In this document: piece by piece, positions 10,973 through 22,787 of the stretch
Layout of the letters: every line of letters starts with the position of its first letter
Position numbering within the stretch: the first letter of the stretch is position 1
From: Heliocidaris erythrogramma
Taxonomy: Eukaryota; Echinodermata; Echinoidea; Camarodonta; Echinometridae
DNA length: 64,000 nt
Assembly: GCA_025617745.1 (NCBI GenBank)
Contig: CM046853.1
Location: 9,006,974-9,070,973, forward strand
Direction: 5' to 3'
Position numbers and translations under genes: made by a program
Notes under the pieces: model-generated
Told to the model about the DNA's origin: nothing
What the model saw: only the letters and a program-made list of their open reading frames with translations
Database searches by the model: none

Positions 10973-11009
10973 TTTTTTTTTTTTTTTTTTTTTGGGGGGG
11001 GGGGGGGGT
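10973..11009. repeat. T-run joined to G-run
   Basis: About 21 T directly followed by about 16 G. The same arrangement occurs at 27502-27535. Confidence 0.95.
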
Positions 11010-11299
11010 ATATTTACCTCCCCTCGAGAAACTTCCCCTTCGCCCAAAGTTTAAATGTACATGTTATTGTGTGTATCCCTCTTCATGAAAAAGTACATGT
11101 ACATTCTTTCACAAACTTACAGAAATCTAACGTTTTCACACATTGTTAAATTCATCAATCATCTAATCATATCCAAAATTCTCTTTTATTTAATGTTTCT
11201 GGGAAAATGCCCGGGGGGGGGGGGGTTGGATTTTTTGACGGGGGTGTGAGTCCCGGAACTTGAACCTCTAATTCATCATTTGGGGCTAATTTTAAGAAA

Positions 11300-11635
11300 A
11301 AGGGTACTCATGTTTAGGGATTTCTCGCAAAACGTAGACCCATGTTTCTAGGGATTTGTCGTAAAAACTGGAACCTTTTAATTCTATGAGTATATTTACA
11401 ATTCTGTACAAATGAACATAAACAGCATTTCTATTGCAGACTAAAACCATCTTAGTTTTATTTGTGCTCCTTAACACACTTAAAGACTTTTCTTTACATT
11501 TATAGATGTCGGGATACCACCCATGTTTAGGGATTTTGTTGAAAATATGAACCCATGTTGAGGGATTATTTTTGTAGAAAACGAGACCCAAGTTTTAGGG
11601 ATTTCTTGTGAAAAAGCGACCCATTAAATTTTGGG
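11300..11635. repeat. Interrupted minisatellite, unit about 35 bp
   Basis: Copies of ACCCATGTTTAGGGATTT followed by a G/A-rich spacer occur near 11306, 11340, 11519, 11552 and 11588, with unrelated sequence between 11375 and 11515. The 99-codon minus-strand frame here is a translation of the repeat. Confidence 0.75.
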
Positions 11636-14600
11636 CGACACATCCCGTAAAGCGTACATGTATATACAGAAGTACCGGAAATGGGGGCGGAAATGGCTTT
11701 GGAAAATAATTTCATGTATGCAAATTATCATATAACTCGATTGAGGGCACAATGGGGTAAAGAATTGTATCAAAATCATATAACAATTGGCGATTTAGTG
11801 AGGAAATCTCAGATAATCACCTCACGAATTCATGACAGAGCTGCAAATTTGTCTCCATAACATACACGTATCGTAGTAATCTATGCTACAATTCATAACT
11901 ATTTAAATAGCCATCTGTTCATCCTTATTTTTCAAGAATCTGTTATGTGATGTCTGATTTTCTGTTTTGACTAAAATGAAAACAGCCTTACAGTATCGTG
12001 GGAACGCCATCGTTCTTGTTTTGCAAATCATGCATGTGGGACAATCAATCCCCCATAATAAATATTGCCCTCCATATAAGGTAAGGTAGTTGGAGATACA
12101 TGGAATCATATAGGATTCCTTACTCATCAGTTCTCCCGAATTCTGGTCTGGACTTCTTGTAATTAATTAAACTTTTTTTTACACTGAATCACGATTTTGT
12201 GCAAAGTCAATTTCAAAGAAAAAAAAACATATTTTATACATTTCCTGCAAAACTGCTTTTTCAGACAACACAACTGAAATGTGAAAAAAGAAACATCTTT
12301 ATTAATCAGTACATTTTCTTCACAATTTTGGAAAACCAACTATATATCCTGGACTTCATGCCCCCTTTAAATTTAGGTTAGCAATGAGTTTCAAAAACAA
12401 CTATAATGGATAATCTTTTCCTGGAAAATAAATAGTTTATATCTGTCTTTATCTGGAAAGGAATGGGCAGAAACAGGGTAAAGGTAGAAAGCTCTGGCAT
12501 GATATTTTGACCTTCCTATATTGTCCTGCCTGTAAGCATTTGTAGCTTCATGCTGTAAGTGTATTAATCTAAATATGACCACAGCTCTCTGATAATCTAT
12601 GAAAGAGCTCATATAAAAATTAAAATAGTATGCAGATTGCAGATTCAAAAGTGGAAAGAAGCTTGCATAAATCACCAAACCACGTCCATGCAATGTGTCG
12701 TAATGTTGATAAAATGGAGTTAAATTGGTAGATCATACATTAAATTGGAGATTTTTTTCATATTGGAAATCCCAGTTTGTAGCACAGTATAATATTACAA
12801 AAATGCATGAATAAAGTCATCTAGCAAAAGTAAGTAAAATCAACCCTACTAACATTAATTGGGGTGTTTCTTTTCGCACCAGTCAGTGCAGTAGTGAATG
12901 TTTGCCATAACATAGCTTAGTCCCCATTCCCCCAAACTCAAAGCCAAAGGTCATACATCTACCTACATTGGTGACCAATTGAAATTTTCATATTGCTAAT
13001 ATAATCAATAAAATCACGTACATATCAAATTATTTGAAGAAAAAAATCTGACATTCATTGTTTTACAACCAAACCAGGATAATTTTTAAGTTCAAACAAT
13101 GTATACTTTAAAATGCTCTAGATCTATACAATCATCTAGATCTGTATTAAAGTTTTAAACAATGTTGTACTTGTTGTAGACGCAAACTACATGTGGTAGA
13201 TCTAGACATGATAGACTTGGATGTATAGATTGAATACAAATAAGAAACACATTTTACAGTGTAAAAATAGGCAAATGACGAGTCTAGACCTCAATAAATG
13301 TATCGGGAAGGAGATACATTTAATGCAGATCCTCTTAATTCTTATTTAGGGAAAATGTAAATAATAAGCGGGAGTAAGCACATGTATGCTAACATTAGTA
13401 TTAGTAACAATAATGCCTTTGGGAATGTACGTAATCACCTGATCACAGTTCACACGCCATTATATTTATCACTTTCGACTTCATGTAAAATCCAAGGGAA
13501 AAGGATGATTTATCTACTCACTCCACGCATTCTTCTCAAGTCCAGGATTTCCAATGGTATTATAGAAGGCCATCATCGAACAAGCACTTTTTCTTTTCTT
13601 GCGTCAACATATTCATGATGTTCTGTTTATATTCTGTCTGAACTCTTTATTGAAATTGGTACGTTGTGTGTTGTGTGCTTGCTAGATTCAATACCATACA
13701 CAGTGCAGTGCTACCCCCGATACTACTCCATTCAGAGATAGCTGAATGAGCTTGAATGTGTACACACTACGTGATGAAATACAACACAGCTCGATCGCCT
13801 GGAATGTCAATTTACTACACGCACATAATCCAATACATCCGACCACATGGCTCCATAAAAATGAAATACTGCTCCTCAGCACACTTTATCACGAACAGTG
13901 GATATGTTTCTTCTGGGCAGACATGCTTTCCCTTTGGTAGAGTGGTATGTGAACGGTGTATACCGGTGTATATATCCTCTATAGGTTGTAAAAAAAAAGT
14001 AGTACGGAATATATGCACGCCACTCGACTCGGTCTCGGACTCGGTCTCAGACTCGTGCCGTATTATAATTACTCTAGCGATATATCAGCTAAGGGCAAAA
14101 GTGCAATGACGTATCACACAATTCCATTCATAATTACGACATACATGTATCTATATATACGAGAGCGAGATATAGCGCTGATCGTGGTGATTGAATTCGC
14201 GGGGACAAAACTGATCTACTTTTTCATTTAACATTAGTTGTGATATTATCATAGGCCATCTGAGTTGAGTTAATCTGTTTCACTCAAAACTTGTTTGACA
14301 AGTCGACAAGAAAGGAAGTTAGAAGAAGGGGGATGTTGGGTGCCCGGTTTAGTAAAAGATCCGCTTGCCGCACAACTTGCCAGCACCCCCCTCCTGCAAC
14401 TCTTGCATTACCCCCAGCACCTCCGGCTCCAGTAGCGTATCTGAAACTAGGCGTTGGTGGGGGGGGGGGGGGGGGGAATGAGCACCTGAGCCATGTATTT
14501 CAACAAGGAAATCACGAACTGAGCCCTCGCTTGCGTGGACGAGCCAGTGGAGGTGCGGGGGGGGGGGGGGGTCGGACGTTCTTGTGTAACATATCTTTTA

Positions 14601-14822
14601 AACATATTTAATTCTATGATTTCGATTTCGATACAGGGTGGGTCTATACTAATTTGGAGCAAGCGTAGTGAGATAGCAAACATTTTGGACAATATTTTGA
14701 TTTGTATATCGGAAGATATTTTTTAAGTTGATTCAATGCACTGAGACGAAAGGCGTTCAATTTTAAGGACAGTAAACATTTTGGACAAAGTCTAATTGCA
14801 GCTTTTTACTTGGGTGCTTTAA

Positions 14823-15318
14823 TTAAAGGGAAATCCAACCTTAATCATCAAGTTGCTTTGAAAGAAAGAGGAAAAATCAGAGAAGCAGTTTGGTGAAAGT
14901 TTAAACGAAATCGGACAAGCAATAAGAAAGTTATGAATTTTTGAAAGTTGTAATCACTATACATATGGGAATTTCAAATTGGCCGAATAGGTAATGTCAC
15001 TGTGATGTAGCTGTGGACAACTCCTCCATTCGCTCCAACACATACAATGACTAAAATGTCACTTTTTTCAAAATGTTTTAATTAGTAGGATCTTTTTCTT
15101 TCATGAGGACCTATAACAATATGCTATCTCCAATATATTTTGAGTACTGCCCCGCCGGGTTATAGGTGCTTCGGAGAAGATGTAGTGATCTCATTTTTCA
15201 AACATCCATAACTTTCTTATTCCTTGTCCGATTTCTTTCAAAATTTCACCATCCTGTTTTTCTTATTTTTCTGCTTTCACACAAATCAACTTATTACCAA
15301 GGTTGGATTGCCCTTTAA
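14823..15318. mobile_element. TTAA-flanked MITE, about 0.5 kb
   Basis: Begins TTAAAGGGAAATCCAACCTT and ends with the complement AAGGTTGGATTGCCCTTTAA. The inverted arms continue for about 110-120 bases with mismatches; inside both arms one finds the words ATCGGACAAG, AATAAGAAAGTTATG and their complements. TTAA at both ends fits a piggyBac- or Kolobok-type duplication. No coding capacity. Confidence 0.85.
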
Positions 15319-15737
15319 TATTTTGATTTGTATTTGAATTTGAAGATATTTTTTTTTAGATTGATACAATTCATAAGATACAAAAAGCGTTCAAGTTTCC
15401 TTTAGCGGCTTTACCTATTTGGAGTTACTTGAACCATGCTTGAACCAAGTTTACCGTCTTCTCTACTGACTCTACATGAGTTCACCTATCATTGCAATCT
15501 TGCGTGATCGCATGCCACCGAGCAGAAAGTTTTTTTTTTTGAAAAATGACTATCGTGAGATTTTAACATCAATTTGATGATTATTCATCTAGCAGAATCT
15601 CTTGTCTGACATTTGCAGTTTAATAATGTATTTTTTTTTTGTCTGAAATTGTCAGGGGGATCTGCCCCCCCCCCCCCCCCCCCCTCCAAATAAGCTCCCA
15701 GGTCGAGAAACCATGCAGGGGATGTTTCCGTGGTGTT
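15319..15737. other. Spacer between MITEs
   Basis: No gene. Contains T-runs near 15350, 15530 and 15632 and a C-run at about 15666-15684 next to GGGGATCTG, possibly a decayed hAT end. Confidence 0.6.
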
Positions 15738-16643
15738 TAATGCTGCGTTTACATCATGTTCCCGGCAGCCCCGGCAGCCCCGTTTCAGACTGCCACGGAC
15801 AAAACGGGGTGGACGTAAGACAACGCGGATCAACGGGATGGACAAACTTGACACGCCGTGATTGCCGTGGATGCCGGGCCAGATTTTTTAACTGCCAAAA
15901 AATTTGCCACGGCAATCACGGCGCAAATGGGAAACTTTGTGAGCCGCAGAAAAGCGGGATATACGCAAGTCAACGTTGCAGCCCGTAACAAGGCCGTAAG
16001 AAAACTTGGGGGCCGTCCGTAATGGAACGTCGGAAATGTGAATTCCCGGCACCGGACGGTCACTTAAAGGTCTGGTACGTTCTGCTGCGTTTTGTCAAGG
16101 TTCTTAACATAATCCGGGTTGTATGGTACCGTTTCGTTGCGTTCAACCACGACGCCCAACGGCGCCTGACGTCTTACAGGCCCTGCGCGATACGGCGCAT
16201 TACGTTCTATAACGGCCTGGAATGGTTAGCGCGGTCTGAGAGGACGAAAAAATGCCGGGCACGGCAGGGGTAGGGACAAAAATTTTTTTTCGCCAAACCA
16301 TCAAAAATCGCTTAGTAAGGGGTTACGGGGTCCAGTTTTTTTCCTCCATAATTCCCTGACAAGCAAAAAAAAAGAAAGAAAACAAAACAAAAAACGTCTT
16401 CACTCTAAAAGGGGGGGCACAATCGAGAAAATGGCGGATCGTCTATGGTAAAAATTCAGACTTCTCTTACAAAAGGGGGGCACGGGCCGGCTGTGCCCCC
16501 CCCCCCCCCCCTGGATCCGCCAATGCCTTGATAGACCTTGAGAAAACTTATAGCACGACCCAACAAATGGAGGAAAAACTTGCCAAAATCCCAAGTCCCG
16601 CTACGTTTCAGGCTGCCGGGAACATGATGTAAACGCAGCATTA
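15738..16643. mobile_element. Element with 33-bp perfect terminal inverted repeats
   Basis: 15738-15770 and 16611-16643 are exact inverted copies over 33 bases, starting TAATGCTGCGTTTACATCAT. The first half of the interior (to about 16270) is GC- and CpG-rich with repeated CCGTG/CACGG/GCCGG words, unlike the AT-rich surroundings. A TA duplication is possible (TA at each outer end), but the superfamily is uncertain. It encodes no transposase. A hAT-like fragment lies inside its right half. Confidence 0.85.
16276..16524 (+). mobile_element. hAT-like fragment nested in the 15738-16643 element
   Basis: Aligns by eye with 30290-30500: TTTCGCCA, CCCTGACAAGCAAA, GGGGGGGCACAATC, GGGCACGGGCCGG, a C-run and GGATCCGCCAAT as right end. 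Its left terminus is missing. Being inside the inverted repeats of another element, it inserted later or was captured. Confidence 0.65.
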
Positions 16644-16650
16644 TCAAGCC

Positions 16651-17304
16651 TTAAAGGACAAGTAACCCCACGTGATATTCTAGATGCACCTATTGTCTGC
16701 TACGTCTTTCCATGGAGGCTGCCATTTTGTGCATGACACGGATCATTAGGTACCATATGCATTGATAATAGCCTACCTTTACAACAGATACGTCGCTTTG
16801 TTCTGATTGTATTACGATTGTTATTGGCCATGGGCCTAGATAATTGACGACCCATGAGTTCTAATAGCCATCCTGTAAAGCAGATTCCTCGCTTTGTTTT
16901 GGTATTGTTACGATTGTCTCCGTCCTTGACGTCAATTCTCCGTCCTTGACGTATATTTTTTATGAAGTATATTTTTTATGAACAAATTAAGACCTTTTAA
17001 AAAATATATAAAACTAAACTTACATTTCAGAATATGTGACTTTATCTAATATATATTTGTCCTCTAAAAATCAATTACAAGTTAACGATGAAGGAAATTT
17101 TACTTGGGATGAAAAATATGTTCGTGTACACATAAAGTAATGGCAGCCCCCTTATTATTGCTAGCAGACGATAACTTGGCTGGAAAATAGTGATTTATAT
17201 CTATATCCTGTGTTTTTACATGAAATTGCATGTATCAAATAAGAGGCATATACTACACCATTCAAAATAAGCTAATTCATACGCTGAGGTTAATTTCCCT
17301 TTAA
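16651..17304. mobile_element. TTAA-flanked MITE, 0.65 kb, related to 8298-9208
   Basis: Starts TTAAAGGACAAGTAACCCC and ends GAGGTTAATTTCCCTTTAA. It shares ATGGCAGCCCCC, AGCAGACGATAA and the ACTACACC end region with the 8298 element. It begins only seven bases after the end of the 15738-16643 element. Confidence 0.8.
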
Positions 17305-18750
17305 GTTCGCGTAGTCAAGTGACTAGCATAATAGGTAGGTAAATAGATTTATATAGTAAATAAGAAAATCAGTGCTGATTTTACAAATTTATTTCAATTA
17401 ATTTATAAATACTGCACGTGCTAAACAATATGATTTTCTAGATTTTCCCAGGAGGAAATGTTTGATTAGTTGAGCTCATCTCTTTTACACTTTTGGGGTA
17501 ATTGCAGTACTGCTTTACGAAAAGAGGCTGATGGTGTATCTTACTGAAAAGAGTGATTATATATATTTTCTGTAAACCCTTTACAGTTATATTTACATGT
17601 TTAATACATTGAATTATCACAAGAATATTTATACATGTATTACAGAATGAACGGATCATTTAAATTTGAAAATATATATATAGTTGTTGCATATGACTTG
17701 ATTATACTCTTTGAGTTTTCATGTGAAATTTATTCTGAATATATTGGTCAATTAAGAAAAGATGAAATACAATCAAATTATATTTCCAAGATTTGAATAT
17801 ATACCAAGGCATTGAATTTGAGTAATTATGTTTGTGTAAATTCTTAACCAACCTATCTATATTTAAACAGAACAGTATCTATCGCCAGACATTGCAAAAA
17901 CAGTGCATAGATCTGACATCGATCTTTTGATGAAACACCCGCCCCTCCCTCCACCACACCATTCGTCCCGTTACCTTATGTCATTCGGTCACACGGGCAT
18001 ACGTTACGATATACACTTTCGCAAGGGCTGACATCTCTTGCCCAGATATCAACTTTCTAGTTTCTATCTCGCTTGCTCGCAAATTTCAAGGTGACACTTT
18101 AAACAATGTAATTTTGTCATCAGAACAAATAGAAGACCTCCCGACCTCCTCCCGCCCCCACAGACTGGGAGGGTCAGTGCATGGGAAGTAATAAGCTAAC
18201 CCTTTACCAGTGGTCTAAATTATTGTGAACAGATAAATTAGAAAAACGAATAAGGCTAAATGACTGAGCGGGGTTGGGGGGCACAGGCGGAGAAGTTCTT
18301 GAAAGCTGGCCCCAAGTCACTGCTTCCACTCACTGGTTTGCTTCAGAATTTCCCTCAAACCAATTATTGTGATGTTTTTAGGCCTATTTCTATATATAGG
18401 CCTAAAGTTATACAAGTTATACACGGGACTATGGCAAATGTATACAGTATACATAGAAAATGGATCGTCGTATAATAATAAGCAAAGCTTGAGAGGACGT
18501 CCTCAGAGATGAATAATTCATGATAACATTAAGACAATATGCCGATGATCTTATACCTTGCATAAAGGTATAAAACAAAGAATGAAGGACCGAAAACGGG
18601 AAAATAGTAGGATACTGGACGGGAAAAAAAGATTGGACAATCTTAGCTGGGTTTTTTCTTCTTGTCTTTTTCTCATTATGACATAATGTAGACATATTAT
18701 TTTTCTATAATTTTCTTCCTGTATTTCTTCCATTATCTCCTTTAAAGTGG
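17305..18750. other. Intergenic sequence, nothing recognised
   Basis: AT-rich, with a pyrimidine/C-rich patch around 17940-17965 and 18140-18160. No splice-bounded frame found on either strand. Confidence 0.6.
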
Positions 18751-19398
<648 letters not shown>

Positions 19399-19663
19399 AT
19401 TCTTCTTTTTTTCTTCTTCTTCTCTTTTCCTTTTCTCCTTTTCTTCTTATTCTTTTTTTTTTAGCCGGGGTCAGCTTAGCTACCTATACCTTCCTATCCA
19501 CAAATACAGGTTATGATGATGACACTGTTACATTGACATATTCCGCACATTATTTTCGTTTACAAATGAAATAAACATAATTTTATAGAAGAGAAAATAA
19601 AAACAATCTTGAGTTGACTATTAAAAAGCAAAGAAACCCAAGAGTATAGCGTAAAGATAAAAC

Positions 19664-19664
19664 G

Positions 19665-19697
<33 letters not shown>

Positions 19698-19712
19698 GGG
19701 AGGAGGGGGAGG
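19664..19712. repeat. (GA)n then G-run
   Basis: About 12 GA units followed by about 15 G and a G-rich tail. Confidence 0.95.
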
Positions 19713-20195
19713 GCAGGAAAAACACTGTCATTAGTATGCAACTTAAATACATGTAATGTGTTTCATCGCAGATGGCGTTCTTTGAATAAGGCATCTAGAT
19801 CATCGGTGGAGATTGATGATCGAGATCCTTTGGACCGAGGATTCGGAAATGTGCTCACATGTATCTTCACACATTTTTTGTTCTGTTTGGAAACACTTCA
19901 TGGCCGACTGTTGTCATGCTCTCAAATTCAATTCGATTTTGATTTATTTCATTTAAATATAAATCGCAAAGTTTTCATGCATAATGTTTTGACGCTGGAA
20001 AGAAAACAGCCCATGATGAGGTCTTATACACTCATCACTATGTACGCCATACCCACATAAACAACCATTATCAGCTTATCAACCACTTTATTGAGGTACT
20101 ACCGCAGTTTGACACCTTCAAAACCACTCGATGAAGGTGTATACAAGGAGTTATCACAGAACTGGTGTATCCAGGTCTTGGTTTCGGTAGGGGGG

Positions 20196-20389
20196 CAGGG
20201 GCGTATCCAGGATTTCCCAATAGGAGGGGGGCGCCAGGAATTATTGATCGCCGTCATGGGGGAGAAATTTTTGCTCACATGGCTGAAGAAGGGCTAAGAT
20301 GCAAAATAGTGCTATGTAGTGCTATATTTTTTTTTAACGACGGCCAATAGGGGGGGGGGCGCCTGTTGCGCCCCCTGGATACGCCACTG
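20196..20389. mobile_element. Short hAT-like MITE
   Basis: Left end CAGGGGCGTATCCAGG, right end the complement of CAGTGGCGTATCCAGG, 194 bases apart. Termini of the form CAGNGGCG are typical of hAT elements. Both flanks are G-runs, so an 8-bp duplication cannot be judged. Confidence 0.75.
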
Positions 20390-20399
20390 GGGGGGGGGG

Positions 20400-21458
20400 T
20401 GAAGCTTAGGATGACCGTGTTTTACCAAGGAGTTACAGAGGGCCGTGGCCTGGAATGGCTATGCGGGAGACGGGCGGCACTACTTTTTATCAGTTAGTTT
20501 TTAATGGATTCATTGAAGATAATGCACAGTCGGCATTGAGAATAAAGTAGTTTTCATGAATTAATTTTTTTTATTACGATCACACCTTGGAATGTAAAGC
20601 ACAATTTCTTGAAATATTGCCTTAAAATAATTGAAATGTTTTCTTTTCGAGAAATATTAATTTCAATTACTCCCTGCATATCAGCTACAATAACTTCATG
20701 GTATACTGATGGTGCTGCTGCTTGTTAGCGAATATTTTGTACTACTTCAAAACATTTAGGTCTAGTCTAGACCTGTTCTAGACCACGGTGCCCCCTCTCC
20801 CCGACCTCTACCCCCACCCCCATTACCCACTCCTGTAAGTGATGGCATATAAAAGTAGCACAAATTTTGAGAAAGGGTGCTGATACTTTCCATGCTTTCT
20901 TTTTTTAAAGAGAAGAATTATGATTTTCAGTTGTGGGATAGAAGTGGCCAACCGCCGGAGGCAATATTAACCTCCTCCTTTCTTCAAATGAGCTGACTAA
21001 TAATAGTAAGTTTGTTAAAGCTATCCTACAGAATGAGAATGAGCCATCTTCAGACCCCAATGTCCCTCTCATATTCGCCCCCTCACATTTCTCTGTATCT
21101 GCACCAATTTGTCTTCGCAACCTCATTCCACCATGCCCCACTCGTCATAATTGTCAAAATAGATGTAGACCAGCGACAAAAATATGTATTCAGCTGTGTC
21201 TGTATGTATATTTTTATTCACTCTGTACACAGAGCTAGAGCGAGAGACTTGGCTTTGATATCGATAGCTATTTAATGTTATCGTTCATCCGCTCCTCAAA
21301 CCTGTGCATCCAGGCAGTAATGCGTGACATCTATTCGCATCACCAAGATTTTGTTTTGATAATCACACATTGGGAGATTTCGTAGACCATTCCCACAGCT
21401 CAAGTATTCATCTTCACAGTTGAATCACGTTCAAAAGACATATTTTAAGGAGCTGATC
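20400..21458. other. Upstream region of the long ninjurin transcript
   Basis: No exon recognised. This is where the promoter and 5'UTR of the exon at 21510 should lie. No clear TATA box was picked out. Confidence 0.4.
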
Positions 21459-21509
21459 TAATGGTTTGCAGCCATAGTGTTTTCTCTCGCATTCTGTACC
21501 TCACAACGC

Positions 21510-21596
21510 ATGACGGAGGAGACTTGCCGCCAAAGCTCCCCGCACGGAAGCGGGTCGTTGGTGGATGGCTCAGGCGATTCGCCACCAGCGATGTTG
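21510..21596 (+). CDS. Ninjurin, first coding exon of the long form
   Basis: ATG at 21510 opens MTEETCRQSSPHGSGSLV and runs 29 codons to a strong donor (TTG before GTAAGC, GT at 21597). An in-frame TAA at 21459 and no other in-frame ATG fix the start. Phase 0 at the donor matches the phase 0 acceptor of the 25063 exon, and the Ser/Gly/Pro-rich, acidic composition continues across the junction. The segment would form the N-terminal tip of a 281-residue ninjurin. Vertebrate ninjurins are about 140-150 aa, so this N-terminal extension is unusually long. Assignment to the same transcript is inferred from phase, strand and composition; no other gene on this strand offers a partner. Confidence 0.65.
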
Positions 21597-22787
21597 GTAA
21601 GCACACTATTTCATGTTGATTTATGCATTTTATCATGTTTTGTGGTGGGTATATCTAATTTTAAATGCCACGAAACAAGGGCCCAAATGTGTGGTTTTTA
21701 AATTAAGACAATCCCATTATGCTTGATGTTGGTAGGCCTATAAATAATTTGTGGCATTGCATCATTTCAGCATCTCAAGTCAGGTACACTATGTACATGC
21801 AGGGAAATTTAACTCAAAATTTGTGGGTCATGAAGGTTGGTGTTTGATAGTAAGCAAATAATTACTGTTGGTGAAGGTGATGGGACAAACTATCACTTTT
21901 GAGGCGATCTGGATGTAGCTATCTTTCCGAAACAAAGCTGAGGAAAGATAGGATATTCAGTTCGCCGCCGAGGGAGTGATAGTACGTCTCATCGCCTGAA
22001 ACCAAAAGGTGATTATTTGCTTTATATTCTACATCTGAAACATTTAACTGGTACAAGAAAGACAATTATTGTCTACTTCTCGAAAAAGACATTTAGGCCT
22101 GAATTCACAAAAGAAGTTTAAACCATTACATTGACCCCCTCCTGGGTGCGCACATGGGTTTTATTTAAGCACGAGAACGGGCAATGCACGCTTATTTAAG
22201 CTTATTTTAGTGCGCTTATGGAGCTATTCGTGAAGGTCACATACTTTTCATTCTATTTGTAAAGGTCACACACTTTCATTTCACGCGTACCCACAATATT
22301 GATAATGCATTGTGACTCTACAATGGACTGAAGAGATCAGCGAAACATAATAAGTACTATTCTGTGAAGGTCACAAAGTTTTCTTCTCGGGACGATTAAT
22401 GGGGAAAACTATGTTTTATCACGTGATTACCTGTTGACCAATTTAATAGCAAGATTCATAGTATGTGGAATATAATTGAAAATATCCTCAGAAAGATACT
22501 TGGTATGTGATGATTATTTTGTTCAAAAAGGTCATACACTGTATATTAAAAGAAATGGGAGAATTGAATGGATGATTCAGTCAACCAAGTCTGAAGCAGA
22601 GATGAGTTGGAGTGTGTGTGTGTGTGGGGGGGGGGGGGTAAGCTGTAGTGTTTGGGGTATTCAAAGTCTGGGAGATGTCAGGATGTCAAATACATAGTTT
22701 GGTTATGCAACAGAAAAGAAGGGGGAAGTTGGTGGTATTTGGACATAGACTGCAGGATTTAAAACACATCCATATAGTGGCTTTCGT

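Larger units (their letters stand above)
10617..14822. other. Intron or intergenic region, repeat-rich
   Basis: No coding exon recognised. Holds a T-run to G-run junction (10973-11009), a G-run (11212-11225), a minisatellite (11300-11635) and two long G-runs at 14458-14476 and 14559-14570. Upstream noncoding exons of the membrane protein gene may lie here. Confidence 0.5.

Noticed and set aside
11292..11591. 99-codon minus-strand frame
   Set aside because: Encoded by the ACCCATGTTTAGGGATTT minisatellite; no splice signals and repeated peptide words.
13756..14109. 117-codon plus-strand frame
   Set aside because: No splice context, no domain, Ile/Tyr-rich ordinary composition; several competing frames overlap it.
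15713..16647. Frames sharing the peptide MLRLHHVPGS at both ends
   Set aside because: The shared peptide is the 33-bp terminal inverted repeat read from opposite strands, not a conserved protein.
19758..20060. 100-codon plus-strand frame starting HRRWRSLNKASRSSVEI
   Set aside because: An acceptor-like TTTCATCGCAG precedes it, but no good donor closes it and no family is recognised; it may be chance or an untranslated upstream ninjurin exon.
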